A stretch of 8,652 nt of DNA from Chitinophaga pinensis (GTDB lineage Bacteria > Bacteroidota > Bacteroidia > Flavobacteriales_D > Crocinitomicaceae): positions 1-8,652 of the forward strand of contig CAMDGP010000081.1 in assembly GCA_945897765.1 (NCBI GenBank), given 5' to 3'. A program made the translations under genes and the position numbers. Numbering within the stretch: position 1 is the first letter of the stretch; each line of letters opens with the position of its first letter. The notes under the pieces are model-generated. The model made no database searches. It was not told where the DNA came from and was given only the letters and a program-made list of their open reading frames with translations. Below, in pieces: positions 1-8,115 of this stretch.

Positions 1-410
1 CCGAAAAACATACTTACTGTAAATTGTGAGAAATTAGAAACCATTGAATACACGGTTAGTTTCCAGCGTTTGTTGGCTTCAAAATAAATGATTCTTCCTA
101 AAAAATTCCCACTGAACGCAGGAGTTAAAAACGATGAAACAATGCCAGAAACAAAAGCTCTTAGCTTATTTGGATTTTTTTCTTCCTTAATTGTTCGCAC
201 TAAAAGTTCCCATTTTACCCATTCGAAGTACCAATTTAAAGGAACCAAAACAAAACATAAAAGGAATGGAAGTAGCTGAAAATTATCAAATTGGCGCTCG
301 TTCCAATCTAGTTTATTCAAGCGATTGTAAAGCAAATAAACCAAAATTGAAAAAACAATTCCTTTGAACAAAAGCAGAATTATCGACCGAAAATAGTTAG
401 TTTTAATCAA
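1..410 (-). CDS. Partial membrane protein, lysylphosphatidylglycerol synthase TM-region (UPF0104) type, N-terminal part
   Basis: The reverse strand is open from the left window edge through 410, giving 136 residues of an unfinished protein. I place the start at a TTG codon (408-410), because no in-frame ATG exists upstream before the frame runs deep into ruvC. The sequence has a hydrophobic first segment (about residues 9-28), a second at about 46-58 followed by the aromatic NWYFEWVKW stretch (59-67), and then a loop with SSFLTPAFSGNFLGR (92-106). The order (membrane segment, NW..E..KW, TP....G...GR, then another membrane segment) matches the Bacteroidota UPF0104 family as I remember it. The family shares its membrane region with MprF-like lipid flippase/synthases; the substrate of this stand-alone type is not known to me. 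The usual TP(N)RxGE motif reads TPAFSGN here. It is divergent from ruvC with 15 bases between starts. The family call is fairly sure; the start is less so. Confidence 0.72.
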   Translation of the reverse strand, partial: MIKTNYFRSIILLLFKGIVFSILVYLLYNRLNKLDWNERQFDNFQLLPFLLCFVLVPLNWYFEWVKWELLVRTIKEEKNPNKLRAFVSGIVSSFLTPAFSGNFLGRIIYFEANKRWKLTVYSMVSNFSQFTVSMFF

Positions 411-425
411 CGAAAAATAGTTTGA

Positions 426-983
426 ATGGTTGAAGATAAGATAATTCTTGGAATTGACCCCGGTACAACAGTAATGGGTTATGGAATTATACACGTGAAG
501 AATGGTAAAATGTCGATGTTGAACTTCGGTATTATTCAATTAAATAAGCTAGCGAATCAACCCGATAAACTAAAGCGAATCTTGGATCGACTTAATGGTT
601 TAATTCAAGAATACAAGCCCGATGAAATGGCAATAGAAGCACCATTTTTTGGCAAAAATGTTCAATCGATGTTGAAATTAGGACGCGCACAAGGAGTAGC
701 AATTGCTTCGTGTTTGAATCACAATATTCCATTTGAAGAATATTCTCCGAGACGTATCAAGCAATCAATTACGGGAAGTGGGGCTTCTTCGAAAGAGCAA
801 GTGGCGATAATGCTTCAAAAACTCTTGAATTTCCAAGACATGCCCAAATACCTAGATGCAACCGATGGTTTAGCTGTTGCAGTTTGCCATTATTATTCCA
901 AAGGTGTTGGGGAACATAATAAAGCGGGTGGTGGTTCTTGGACTGCTTTTTTAAATAAAAATCCAAGTAGAAAAAAAGCGTGA
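426..983 (+). CDS. ruvC: Crossover junction endodeoxyribonuclease RuvC
   Basis: This 185-residue protein is the usual size for RuvC, the dimeric resolvase that nicks Holliday junctions at the end of homologous recombination, acting with the RuvAB branch-migration motor. All four acidic catalytic residues are visible: D11 in the opening ILGIDPGTT motif, E71 in AIEAPFFGKN, and D144 and D147 in LDATDGLAVAVCH. The KLGRAQG segment (84-90) and SSKEQV (121-126) are also family hallmarks. The tail beyond residue 160 is basic and probably disordered. The ATG at 426 places the first catalytic Asp at residue 11, close to its normal position, so I accept this start; no clear Shine-Dalgarno sequence precedes it, as is common in Bacteroidota. 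ruvA and ruvB are not in the window. rnhA follows 28 bases downstream on the same strand and may be cotranscribed. Confidence 0.97.
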   Translation: MVEDKIILGIDPGTTVMGYGIIHVKNGKMSMLNFGIIQLNKLANQPDKLKRILDRLNGLIQEYKPDEMAIEAPFFGKNVQSMLKLGRAQGVAIASCLNHNIPFEEYSPRRIKQSITGSGASSKEQVAIMLQKLLNFQDMPKYLDATDGLAVAVCHYYSKGVGEHNKAGGGSWTAFLNKNPSRKKA

Positions 984-1011
984 AAATCTAAACTATAATT
1001 AATATTTTGTA

Positions 1012-1482
1012 ATGATTCGCATTTACACAGACGGTTCTTCCCGCGGAAATCCTGGGCCAGGTGGTTTTGGAACAATTTTAAAATTTAACGATAAAGTAAA
1101 AGAGATTTCTCAAGGATTTCGTTTGACGACAAATAATCGCATGGAATTATTGGCAGTAATAGTAGGATTGGAAAGTTTAAAAACGACGAAAATACCTATA
1201 ACTGTTTACTCTGACTCAAAATATGTCATCGATTCCATTACACTAGGATGGGTTTTCGGTTGGGTAAAAAAAGGATTTAAAGGAAAGAAAAACAAAGATT
1301 TATGGCTTCGCTATTTGAAACTTCATTCACAATTTGAGCTGAAATTTGTTTGGGTAAAAGGTCATGCTGGACATCCTGAAAATGAACGTTGCGATGTTTT
1401 AGCAGTAAATGCTGCCGTAATCAATCCAACAAACATTGATGAAGGTTACGAAAATGATACAGAAAGTAGTTTGTTACTTTAA
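1012..1482 (+). CDS. rnhA: Ribonuclease HI
   Basis: This 156-residue protein is close in length to E. coli RNase HI (155). The enzyme cleaves the RNA strand of RNA-DNA hybrids, removing R-loops and primer remnants in the cytoplasm using two metal ions. The sequence shows D7 in IYTDGSSRGNPGPGG, E45 in NNRMELLAV, D68 in YSDSKYV, the flexible-loop His at H118, and D128 in the VKGHAGHPENERCD motif, so the full catalytic set is intact. The basic handle region (about 84-96, WVKKGFKGKKNK) that helps hybrid binding is present. The last 15-20 residues (NIDEGYENDTESSLLL) are acidic and lie outside the conserved fold. The ATG at 1012 places the first catalytic Asp correctly. It lies 28 bases after ruvC on the same strand, and its end converges on the large PKD gene with only 38 bases between stops and no visible hairpin terminator. 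Confidence 0.97.
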   Translation: MIRIYTDGSSRGNPGPGGFGTILKFNDKVKEISQGFRLTTNNRMELLAVIVGLESLKTTKIPITVYSDSKYVIDSITLGWVFGWVKKGFKGKKNKDLWLRYLKLHSQFELKFVWVKGHAGHPENERCDVLAVNAAVINPTNIDEGYENDTESSLLL

Positions 1483-1520
1483 AACGCTTCCGAACTCAAA
1501 AATCAAACTTCAACTACAAT

Positions 1521-4500
1521 TTATTTTGAACTAATTTTAGTTACAAATCCATTTTTAGAAACCATCGTTCCGCCTTTCATTTCTCCTGTTAACAAATAGA
1601 AGTAAACGCCATCTGTGCAGTCATTTCCACCATTGTCAGTCCCGTCCCATAGTAAAAGTGGTTTTGCATCGTCTCTATCTCTATCCCAAACAACATTTCC
1701 CCAACGATTAGTTATGGTTATGTGGTAAGATTTAAAGCCATCAAATGGTAAATTGAATATATCATTTGCTCCGTCTCCATTTGGTGTGAAAACATTTGGA
1801 ACGTAAATTTCAGGGTCTTTCACAAAAATAGATTGCGTAATGCTATCAACACAACCAATTGCATCCGTAACAATTAAAGTAATATCGTAAAATCCACCAA
1901 GCGGATAAGTTGTTGATTGATTTGAATTATTAAATACTAAGGAAGTTTGACTATTTCCAAAATCCCAAGTCCAACTTGCAATTGGTGCTCCTGTTGAAAT
2001 AGATTGATCAGTTGCAGTTGCTAAAGCTCCTTGTTCAACAGGATTTGGATTTACTGTAAAGGCTGCAGTTAAACCATCGTCAAAAACTTGAATTGGAGGC
2101 AAAGGATAAAATACTTCACACCCCAAACTATCATAAAGGGTTACTCCAGGTGTATAAGTTCCTTGGGAAGCATAATTATAATTGAAGTCTAAATCATTTG
2201 TCACAGAGTCACCGTCTCCCATTTCCCAAACAGAGCTAAACACATTTTGAGGATTGGCTACCGTAAAGCTGGCTCCTTGAGAACAAACTCCAGCTCCTTG
2301 TGCCCAATCAGGTTCTCCCGAAGGTCCGCCGATAATAACATAATCATCAATAACAGTATCAGCTATACATCCGTATTCATCTGTAACAGTTAAAATTAAA
2401 TCATAATATCCAGAAAATGCATAAACTGTTGATGCAGTTTGATTAACAGAGAATCCTGCAGGGGTAAAATCCCAATTCCACAAATCAATACTTCCATAAG
2501 AAATTGAAGAATCAGAAAGTGAAACAAAAAGTGGTGGGCAAGTAAAATTACCTGAAGAATCTTGCACAGCACCTGAAAAAGAGTAGGTTGGAATTGCAAA
2601 AGGTATTGAAACTGTCACAAGGTTACCGATTGTGTCTTTACAACCGTAGACATCTGTTGCAACTAGTGATATGGTATGTGTAGAACTTGTAACTCCAAAA
2701 GTAATGTTTGGCTCATTAAACACTGTCGTAGTATTTTCATCAGTAGAGAAAGGAGTGCCATCTATAAACCACTCGTATGTTAGTGGTGTTGATCCAGTAG
2801 TTGTATTGGTTGTGTTTATAGCCTCACCGTTACAGATAATATTTTCAACGGAGAAGAAAGGACTTGGTTTTGTAATTGTTATTGGATTAGAAGCTGGTCC
2901 AGAAACACAACCAAAAACATCAGTTGCCGTTAATTCTGCGTAAAAAGTTCCATTTCCATTAAATTCATGGCTAACTGGAGTTCCAACAGAAGTTGTTGTT
3001 AAAGTTGTGCTGTCATCGGTGAAAGTATATTCAAAACTTGCAAGTGCTAAACCATTTAAAGAAATTGAACCATTAGAGAAGTTGACTAGGAAAGGGTCGC
3101 ATACCACAGCAGCATCTGAAGAAAGTACAGCAAAAGGCGGAGCTAAAACAGTAATTGGTAAAGTAATACTGTCTGAACAACCAACACTGTTTGTAGCAGT
3201 CATTTCAATTAAATAACTTCCAGGAGTTTGATAAATATAATTTGCTGTATCACCCATGTTTACAGGAGCAGTTCCATTTCCCATATCAAATACCCATGTT
3301 TCTAAAGGATGAGGATTCGGTGGTGTCATCCAAGTTGAACTTGCGTCGTACATAAACAGCGAATCTCCTTGACAAATAGAATCATTACTATAAGTAAAAG
3401 CTGCATTGACCCTTGATACATTAATTTCTTGGGTTGTACTGTCTTTGCAGCCTGTTGTGAAATTTTGTATTACTTGTTTAACAATGTATGTTCCATATCC
3501 CGTGTAAACATGAGAAGTTGAACCTAAATTTGCATCATCTAAATCTGGATCATCTAAAAAAGTATCAGGTGTTCCATCTCCCCATCTCCAAATCATGTAA
3601 ACATCGTCTGTAAGTTGACCGTGAGTGGCATCATCTGTAATATTTAAAGTAACCGGCAAACTTGCTGGATTACAAAATAAAGTAGATGCAGGAGTAAATA
3701 ATGAAATCGGTGCTTTGATATAAATCATTGAGTCTATTTCTATAGTGTCTCTACAACCTCTAAAATTTACTATTAAACTTACGTCAAAATAACCAGTATC
3801 GGATGTAAATTGGTAGGTTGGATTCTCCTCTGTTGATGTTCCATCCGTAAAATCCCAAAAATAACTTATTTCTTCAGCAGGAGGATTTGGAGGTGTTGTA
3901 CTAACATTGGAAGTAAATAAAAAATCTTTTTTGATGCATCTATTGATTGAATCTACAGAAATACTTATTGAATTTATTTGTCCCACTTTAATGTATTCTG
4001 GGATTGTAATCGTATTTGTACATCCAGATTGAGTTGTAACCGTTAATGAAACATCGTAAATTCCAACTTGATAAGTTTGAACAGGTGGATTTTGCAAGTT
4101 AGAAGTTACGTTATTTCCAAAATTCCAGCTCCAAGAAATAATAGGGTTTGCTGGATTAGGAGTTGTTGAAGTACTATTAAATGTTACTGAAAGTGGTGAG
4201 CATCCATCAACAACATCTGAAGTGAAATCAGCTTGCACATCCGTTACATTGATATATGCAGGAATTGTTGTTGTACCTATACAGCCTGTCGCTGTGGTCA
4301 TTGTTAAAGTAACCGGATAAGAACCGTTTATAGGATATGTTTGAGGTGGTGGAGTTGTCCCCGTAAATGTTTGTCCATTTCCGAAATTCCAAGTATAGGA
4401 ACTACCGCCCGTTGAAGTATTTACAAAATTAACAACCGAAGGCGCACAATTCGTTAAAGGTGTTCCGGTAAAACTTGGTATTGGAGTTTGTTGAACCGTA

Positions 4501-5294
4501 ATAGATTGAGAGGTACTTCCAGAACAGCCTGACGCAGTATTTTGTGATGCAAGTTGAATGTTAAATGTGCCTGCTGTATTAAATGTAAAAGTTGGATTTT
4601 GCTCAGAACTAGATCCTTGTCCACCAAAATTCCAATTCCACGTATTGGCTCCAGCTGTTGAATTGTCAGTAAAACTAACTTCTTGACCAATACAAACAAC
4701 AGATGGTAAAATGATTCCTGCTTGGTAATTTGATACTGCTATTTGTTGTACCACTGTCGAACTACAACCTGTTGTGGCGTTCGTTACAGTCAAAGTAATT
4801 GGATAAGTGTTTACAGCATTATAAGTTTGAGATGGAGGATTTTGGACTGTTGAAGTTTGAGTATTACCAAAATTCCAGGCATAAGTGAAACCTCCAGTGG
4901 AACTTGTATTGTTAAATGTTAACGTCAATGGAACTGTACAACCTTGACCAAGAATAGAAAAACTTGCTGTTGGTGCAGGTTTAACTGTAATATATCCAGG
5001 TTTTACTTCTGCATCTGCCGTACCATTTGAGTTTGTAACAACTAGAGTTACAGGGTAAGTTCCTGGAGTATCATAAACATGAGTTGCAGTTTGAGCGACT
5101 AAGGAATCTCCGTCTCCAAAAAACCAAGCGTTAAAAACTATTGGAGAAGCTCCATTCGCAGTTGAGGTATTGGTAAAAGTTACCGTTGAACCAGCACAAA
5201 CTGATAAAGGTGTCGCTGTAAAATTAGCTGTTGGAGTTTGTGCAACAGCAGAAAAAACTGAAAATAAAAAAGCGAAGAAAAATAATTTTTTCAT
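1521..5294 (-). CDS. Secreted multi-PKD-domain protein with T9SS type B C-terminal sorting domain
   Basis: This 1257-residue protein starts with a typical signal peptide (MKK, a Phe-rich core, likely cleavage after SAVA at residue 18 before Q19). About 13 PKD-like beta-sandwich repeats of 80-100 residues follow, beginning near residues 21, 107, 189, 270, 353, 441, 529, 629, 719, 810, 899, 991 and 1074; each has the W.FG(D/N)G-like turn and a T(L/V).VT..GC strand. Residues about 1161-1257 form the gliding-motility-associated type B sorting domain (CHU_C / TIGR04131-like), with PNVFTPNGDGANDIF, ITNRWGNVVW, WDGTDNGG and DGVYFYLL visible. In the family this domain directs export through the type IX system and surface attachment or release. 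Repeats 2-12 carry a regular pair of cysteines. There is no enzymatic domain, so an adhesive or structural surface role is inferred, not shown. The ATG at 5294 is the only start giving a signal peptide. Confidence 0.95.
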   Translation of the reverse strand: MKKLFFFAFLFSVFSAVAQTPTANFTATPLSVCAGSTVTFTNTSTANGASPIVFNAWFFGDGDSLVAQTATHVYDTPGTYPVTLVVTNSNGTADAEVKPGYITVKPAPTASFSILGQGCTVPLTLTFNNTSSTGGFTYAWNFGNTQTSTVQNPPSQTYNAVNTYPITLTVTNATTGCSSTVVQQIAVSNYQAGIILPSVVCIGQEVSFTDNSTAGANTWNWNFGGQGSSSEQNPTFTFNTAGTFNIQLASQNTASGCSGSTSQSITVQQTPIPSFTGTPLTNCAPSVVNFVNTSTGGSSYTWNFGNGQTFTGTTPPPQTYPINGSYPVTLTMTTATGCIGTTTIPAYINVTDVQADFTSDVVDGCSPLSVTFNSTSTTPNPANPIISWSWNFGNNVTSNLQNPPVQTYQVGIYDVSLTVTTQSGCTNTITIPEYIKVGQINSISISVDSINRCIKKDFLFTSNVSTTPPNPPAEEISYFWDFTDGTSTEENPTYQFTSDTGYFDVSLIVNFRGCRDTIEIDSMIYIKAPISLFTPASTLFCNPASLPVTLNITDDATHGQLTDDVYMIWRWGDGTPDTFLDDPDLDDANLGSTSHVYTGYGTYIVKQVIQNFTTGCKDSTTQEINVSRVNAAFTYSNDSICQGDSLFMYDASSTWMTPPNPHPLETWVFDMGNGTAPVNMGDTANYIYQTPGSYLIEMTATNSVGCSDSITLPITVLAPPFAVLSSDAAVVCDPFLVNFSNGSISLNGLALASFEYTFTDDSTTLTTTSVGTPVSHEFNGNGTFYAELTATDVFGCVSGPASNPITITKPSPFFSVENIICNGEAINTTNTTTGSTPLTYEWFIDGTPFSTDENTTTVFNEPNITFGVTSSTHTISLVATDVYGCKDTIGNLVTVSIPFAIPTYSFSGAVQDSSGNFTCPPLFVSLSDSSISYGSIDLWNWDFTPAGFSVNQTASTVYAFSGYYDLILTVTDEYGCIADTVIDDYVIIGGPSGEPDWAQGAGVCSQGASFTVANPQNVFSSVWEMGDGDSVTNDLDFNYNYASQGTYTPGVTLYDSLGCEVFYPLPPIQVFDDGLTAAFTVNPNPVEQGALATATDQSISTGAPIASWTWDFGNSQTSLVFNNSNQSTTYPLGGFYDITLIVTDAIGCVDSITQSIFVKDPEIYVPNVFTPNGDGANDIFNLPFDGFKSYHITITNRWGNVVWDRDRDDAKPLLLWDGTDNGGNDCTDGVYFYLLTGEMKGGTMVSKNGFVTKISSK

Positions 5295-5340
5295 TCAATT
5301 AAAGTTTAGGGACGTAAAGTTAGCAAGTTGACGCAAAAAA

Positions 5341-5350
5341 GCAAATTATA
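5341..5350 (-). promoter_or_regulatory. Possible -7 promoter element for the PKD gene
   Basis: The minus strand reads TATAATTTGC in the 87-base gap between metH and the PKD gene, about 46 bases before the PKD ATG. It resembles the Bacteroidota -7 consensus TAnnTTTG but has one extra base between TA and TTTG, and I see no convincing -33 TTG at proper spacing. The rest of the gap shows no terminator hairpin. This is a weak, composition-prone match. Confidence 0.18.
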
Positions 5351-5381
5351 GATGCACAATTACCGACGTTATCCTAAAATT

Positions 5382-8045
5382 TTAATTGTCTAAAACAGAA
5401 TTATACCAACGCGCTATTTCATTGAAAGACTTTTCTTTTCTCAAAGCAACTGACTCTACTTGTTCAGTTGTTATTTTTCCTAAACCAAAATACTTCGCAT
5501 CTGGATTGGCAAAATACCAACCACTAACAGAGGAGGCAGGCAACATAGCTAAACTCTCAGTTAAAGAAACGCCTGTCAATTCTGTTGCATTTAAAATTTC
5601 AAACAAACCAATTTTTTCTAAATGATCTGGGCAAGCGGGATAGCCTGGTGCAGGTCGAATACCTCGGTAAGTTTCTTTGATTAATTCTTCGTTTGATAAT
5701 ACTTCATCGCTTGCATATCCCCAATGTTTTCTGCGAACTTCTTGGTGCATAAATTCCGCCAATGCTTCAGCCAATCTATCTGCTAATGCTTTGATTAAAA
5801 TTGAATTATAGTCGTCATGATCTGCTTCAAATCGCTGAACGTGTTCGTCTAAACCAATACCAGTTGTCACAACAAAACCGCCGATATAATCTTCAATTCC
5901 ACTTTCTTTTGGAGCAATAAAATCTGCTAAAGCTAAATTCGGTTGACCAGCTACTTTTTTGGTTTGTTGACGCAAGGTAATTTGTTTGTGAATCACCTCA
6001 TTTCTTGATTCATCAGCATAAATTTCGATATCGTCACCAACTGAATTAGCAGGAAATAAACCAACAACTGCGCGTGCTTCTAACCAATTTTCATTTACAA
6101 CTTTCTTCAACATTTCTTGCGCGTCTGCAAACAATTTTGTTGCTTCCTCACCTACTACGTTATCTGTCAAAATATTTGGATAGCGACCGTGTAATTCCCA
6201 TGTTTGAAAAAATGGTGTCCAGTCGATAAATGGAACAATTTCACTTAAAGGAATATTTGTAAATAATTGATGTCCTAGAAAAGTTGGTTTAGTAATATCT
6301 GAGTCTTTAAAATCAATTTTTAATTTATTTGTTTGAGCTACAGCTAATTTCAATAATTCTTTTGCACCTCGATGCTTCTCATGATGTTCTCTAACTCGAA
6401 TATATTCTGCTTTCAATTCTTTTATGAAATTATCCTTTTTCTGACCTAGTAAACTTTCTACAACCGTTACAGAACGCGAAGCATCCAAAACATGAATCGT
6501 TTGTCCTTTTGTATAATATTTATCTATTTTAACTGCAGTATGCACTTTCGAAGTTGTTGCACCGCCAATCAATAAAGGAATAGAAAGATTCGCTCGTTCC
6601 ATTTCTTTTGCAAGATGCACCATTTCATCTAACGAAGGGGTAATCAAACCGCTCAAGCCAATTACATCGACATTCTCTTCGATAGCTTTTTGAATGATTT
6701 TTTCAGCTGGAACCATCACTCCCATATCAATCACTTCGTAGTTATTACAACCAAGCACTACACCTACAATGTTTTTACCAATATCGTGAACATCGCCTTT
6801 TACAGTAGCCATCAAAATTCTTCCTGCGTAAGAGCTTACACCGTCTTTTTCTTCTTCAATAAACGGTAACAAATAGGCAACTGCTTTCTTCATTACACGT
6901 GCTGATTTCACAACTTGCGGCAAAAACATTTTTCCACTTCCAAACAAATCTCCAACAATGTTCATCCCATCCATTAATGGTCCTTCAATCACTTCAATTG
7001 GACGTTTGTATAACTTGCGGCATTCTTCTACATCTTCGTCGATAAATTCCACCAAACCTTTCACCAAAGCATGACTCAATCGTTCTTGAACTGAAACATT
7101 TCTCCAAGACAAATCGATTTCTCTTTTCTTTCCGTCTCCTTTTACCGTTTCGGCATATTCCAATAAACGCTCAGTAGCATCTGGTCGCCGGTTTAATAAT
7201 ACGTCTTCGACGAATTCCAATAATTCTTTATCGATATCAGTGTAAACTTCTAACATCGTAGGATTTACAATTCCCATATCCATTCCATTCGACACAGCAT
7301 GGTATAAGAAAGAAGCATGCATCGCCTCTCTCATTTTGTTATTACCTCTGAAAGAAAAAGACACATTGGAGACACCTCCACTTACGTGCGCTCCAGGTAA
7401 ATTTTCACGAATCCATTTTGTAGCTCGAAAGAAATCTAAAGCGTTGTTATTGTGCTCTTCCATCCCAGTTGCAACCGGAAAAATATTGGGGTCGAAAATG
7501 ATATCTTCTTTCGAAAATCCAACCACATCAACCAAAACATCATACGACCGTTTACAAATTTCAATGCGTCGTTCGTAGGAATCTGCCTGTCCATTTTCAT
7601 CAAATGCCATTACAATCACCGCCGCACCGTAACGTTTGATCGTTTTCGCTTGGTAAATGAAATTTTCTTCCCCCTCTTTCAATGAAATCGAATTCACAAC
7701 TCCTTTTCCTTGAATGCATTTCAAACCAGCCTCGATAATTTCCCATTTGGAACTATCAATCATAATCGGAACGCGCGAAATATCTGGTTCGGAAGCAATC
7801 AAATTTAGAAATTTCACCATCGCTTCTTTTCCATCAATCATTCCCTCGTCCATATTGACATCGATGATTTGCGCACCACCTTCCACTTGATCACGAGCGA
7901 CAGCTAAAGCTGCTTCAAAATCTCCTTCTTTGATCATGCGTAAAAAAGCTTTTGAGCCCGTAACATTTGTGCGTTCTCCGACATTTACGAAATTGCTTTG
8001 TGGTGTTACGATAAGTGGTTCGAGACCGGATAATTTTAGTGACAT
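5382..8045 (-). CDS. metH: Cobalamin-dependent methionine synthase, large half (pterin, B12 and activation domains)
   Basis: This 887-residue protein transfers the methyl group of 5-methyltetrahydrofolate via cob(I)alamin toward homocysteine. The order matches E. coli MetH without its first domain: a pterin-binding barrel from about residue 5 (NVGERTNVTGSKAF at 21-34, VIVMAFDENGQAD at 143-155), a B12 cap (about 320-400, PLMDGMNIVGDLFGSGKMFLPQVV), a B12-binding Rossmann domain (GDVHDIGKNI, with H420 as the expected cobalt ligand; LSGLITPS at 464-471; GGATTSK at 494-500), and a SAM-dependent reactivation domain (about 560-887, with RGIRPAPGYPACPDHLEK at 794-811). The missing homocysteine/zinc domain is the separate gene ending at 8549. 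I chose ATG 8045 because the protein then begins MSLKLSGLEPL, next to the conserved core. A TTG at 8078 would add 11 residues encoded wholly by the 7-base repeat array and is unlikely to be the native start. Confidence 0.96.
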   Translation of the reverse strand: MSLKLSGLEPLIVTPQSNFVNVGERTNVTGSKAFLRMIKEGDFEAALAVARDQVEGGAQIIDVNMDEGMIDGKEAMVKFLNLIASEPDISRVPIMIDSSKWEIIEAGLKCIQGKGVVNSISLKEGEENFIYQAKTIKRYGAAVIVMAFDENGQADSYERRIEICKRSYDVLVDVVGFSKEDIIFDPNIFPVATGMEEHNNNALDFFRATKWIRENLPGAHVSGGVSNVSFSFRGNNKMREAMHASFLYHAVSNGMDMGIVNPTMLEVYTDIDKELLEFVEDVLLNRRPDATERLLEYAETVKGDGKKREIDLSWRNVSVQERLSHALVKGLVEFIDEDVEECRKLYKRPIEVIEGPLMDGMNIVGDLFGSGKMFLPQVVKSARVMKKAVAYLLPFIEEEKDGVSSYAGRILMATVKGDVHDIGKNIVGVVLGCNNYEVIDMGVMVPAEKIIQKAIEENVDVIGLSGLITPSLDEMVHLAKEMERANLSIPLLIGGATTSKVHTAVKIDKYYTKGQTIHVLDASRSVTVVESLLGQKKDNFIKELKAEYIRVREHHEKHRGAKELLKLAVAQTNKLKIDFKDSDITKPTFLGHQLFTNIPLSEIVPFIDWTPFFQTWELHGRYPNILTDNVVGEEATKLFADAQEMLKKVVNENWLEARAVVGLFPANSVGDDIEIYADESRNEVIHKQITLRQQTKKVAGQPNLALADFIAPKESGIEDYIGGFVVTTGIGLDEHVQRFEADHDDYNSILIKALADRLAEALAEFMHQEVRRKHWGYASDEVLSNEELIKETYRGIRPAPGYPACPDHLEKIGLFEILNATELTGVSLTESLAMLPASSVSGWYFANPDAKYFGLGKITTEQVESVALRKEKSFNEIARWYNSVLDN

Positions 8046-8047
8046 AA

Positions 8048-8089
8048 GAAAATTTAAAGTTGAGAATTGATAACTCAAAACTGAAAGTT
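8048..8089 (-). repeat. Left array of degenerate 7-base repeats (six copies)
   Basis: Read on the minus strand, this stretch divides without gaps into six heptamers related to AGTTWTC; examples are AGTTATC (8069-8075), AACTTTC (8083-8089) and AATTTTC (8048-8054). It lies between the stop of the four-helix-bundle gene and the metH ATG, ending two bases before that ATG. It is in opposite orientation to the right array at 8530-8564 and forms an inverted repeat with it. The period is directly visible; the copies are diverged (0 to 2 differences from the consensus). Confidence 0.7.
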
Positions 8090-8102
8090 TAAGAATTACA
8101 GT
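8062..8102. repeat. Left arm of long imperfect inverted repeat flanking the four-helix-bundle gene
   Basis: Positions 8062-8089 match the reverse complement of 8530-8557 at 24 of 28 bases without gaps, and the similarity continues inward to 8102 (pairing with 8519-8529) with two small gaps, ending in the shared ACTGTAA stretch. In a minus-strand transcript this arm would be the 3' half of a long stem closing around the small gene. It overlaps the left heptamer array. Confidence 0.7.
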
Positions 8103-8115
8103 TCAAGGTTTTTAT

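Noticed and set aside
88..279. Plus-strand 63-residue open frame
   Set aside because: It is antisense to the membrane protein gene, whose reverse-strand translation shows clear family motifs; this frame has no recognisable content.
1483..1520. Bidirectional terminator between convergent rnhA and the PKD gene
   Set aside because: The 38 bases contain no convincing inverted repeat or U tract on either strand.
2671..2943. Plus-strand open frames inside the PKD gene (also 3007-3216) and other-frame ones on the minus strand (2396-2599, 4454-4699)
   Set aside because: They are low-complexity shadows of the PKD coding sequence, without starts, motifs or spacing that suggest real genes.
5295..5340. 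Repeat made of AAAGTT and GACG pieces upstream of the PKD gene
   Set aside because: The pieces are too short and irregularly spaced to distinguish from chance in AT-rich sequence.
5386..5625. Plus-strand open frames antisense to metH (also 7336-7578 and 7452-7685)
   Set aside because: The metH frame is conserved across the whole region; the antisense frames carry no recognisable domain.
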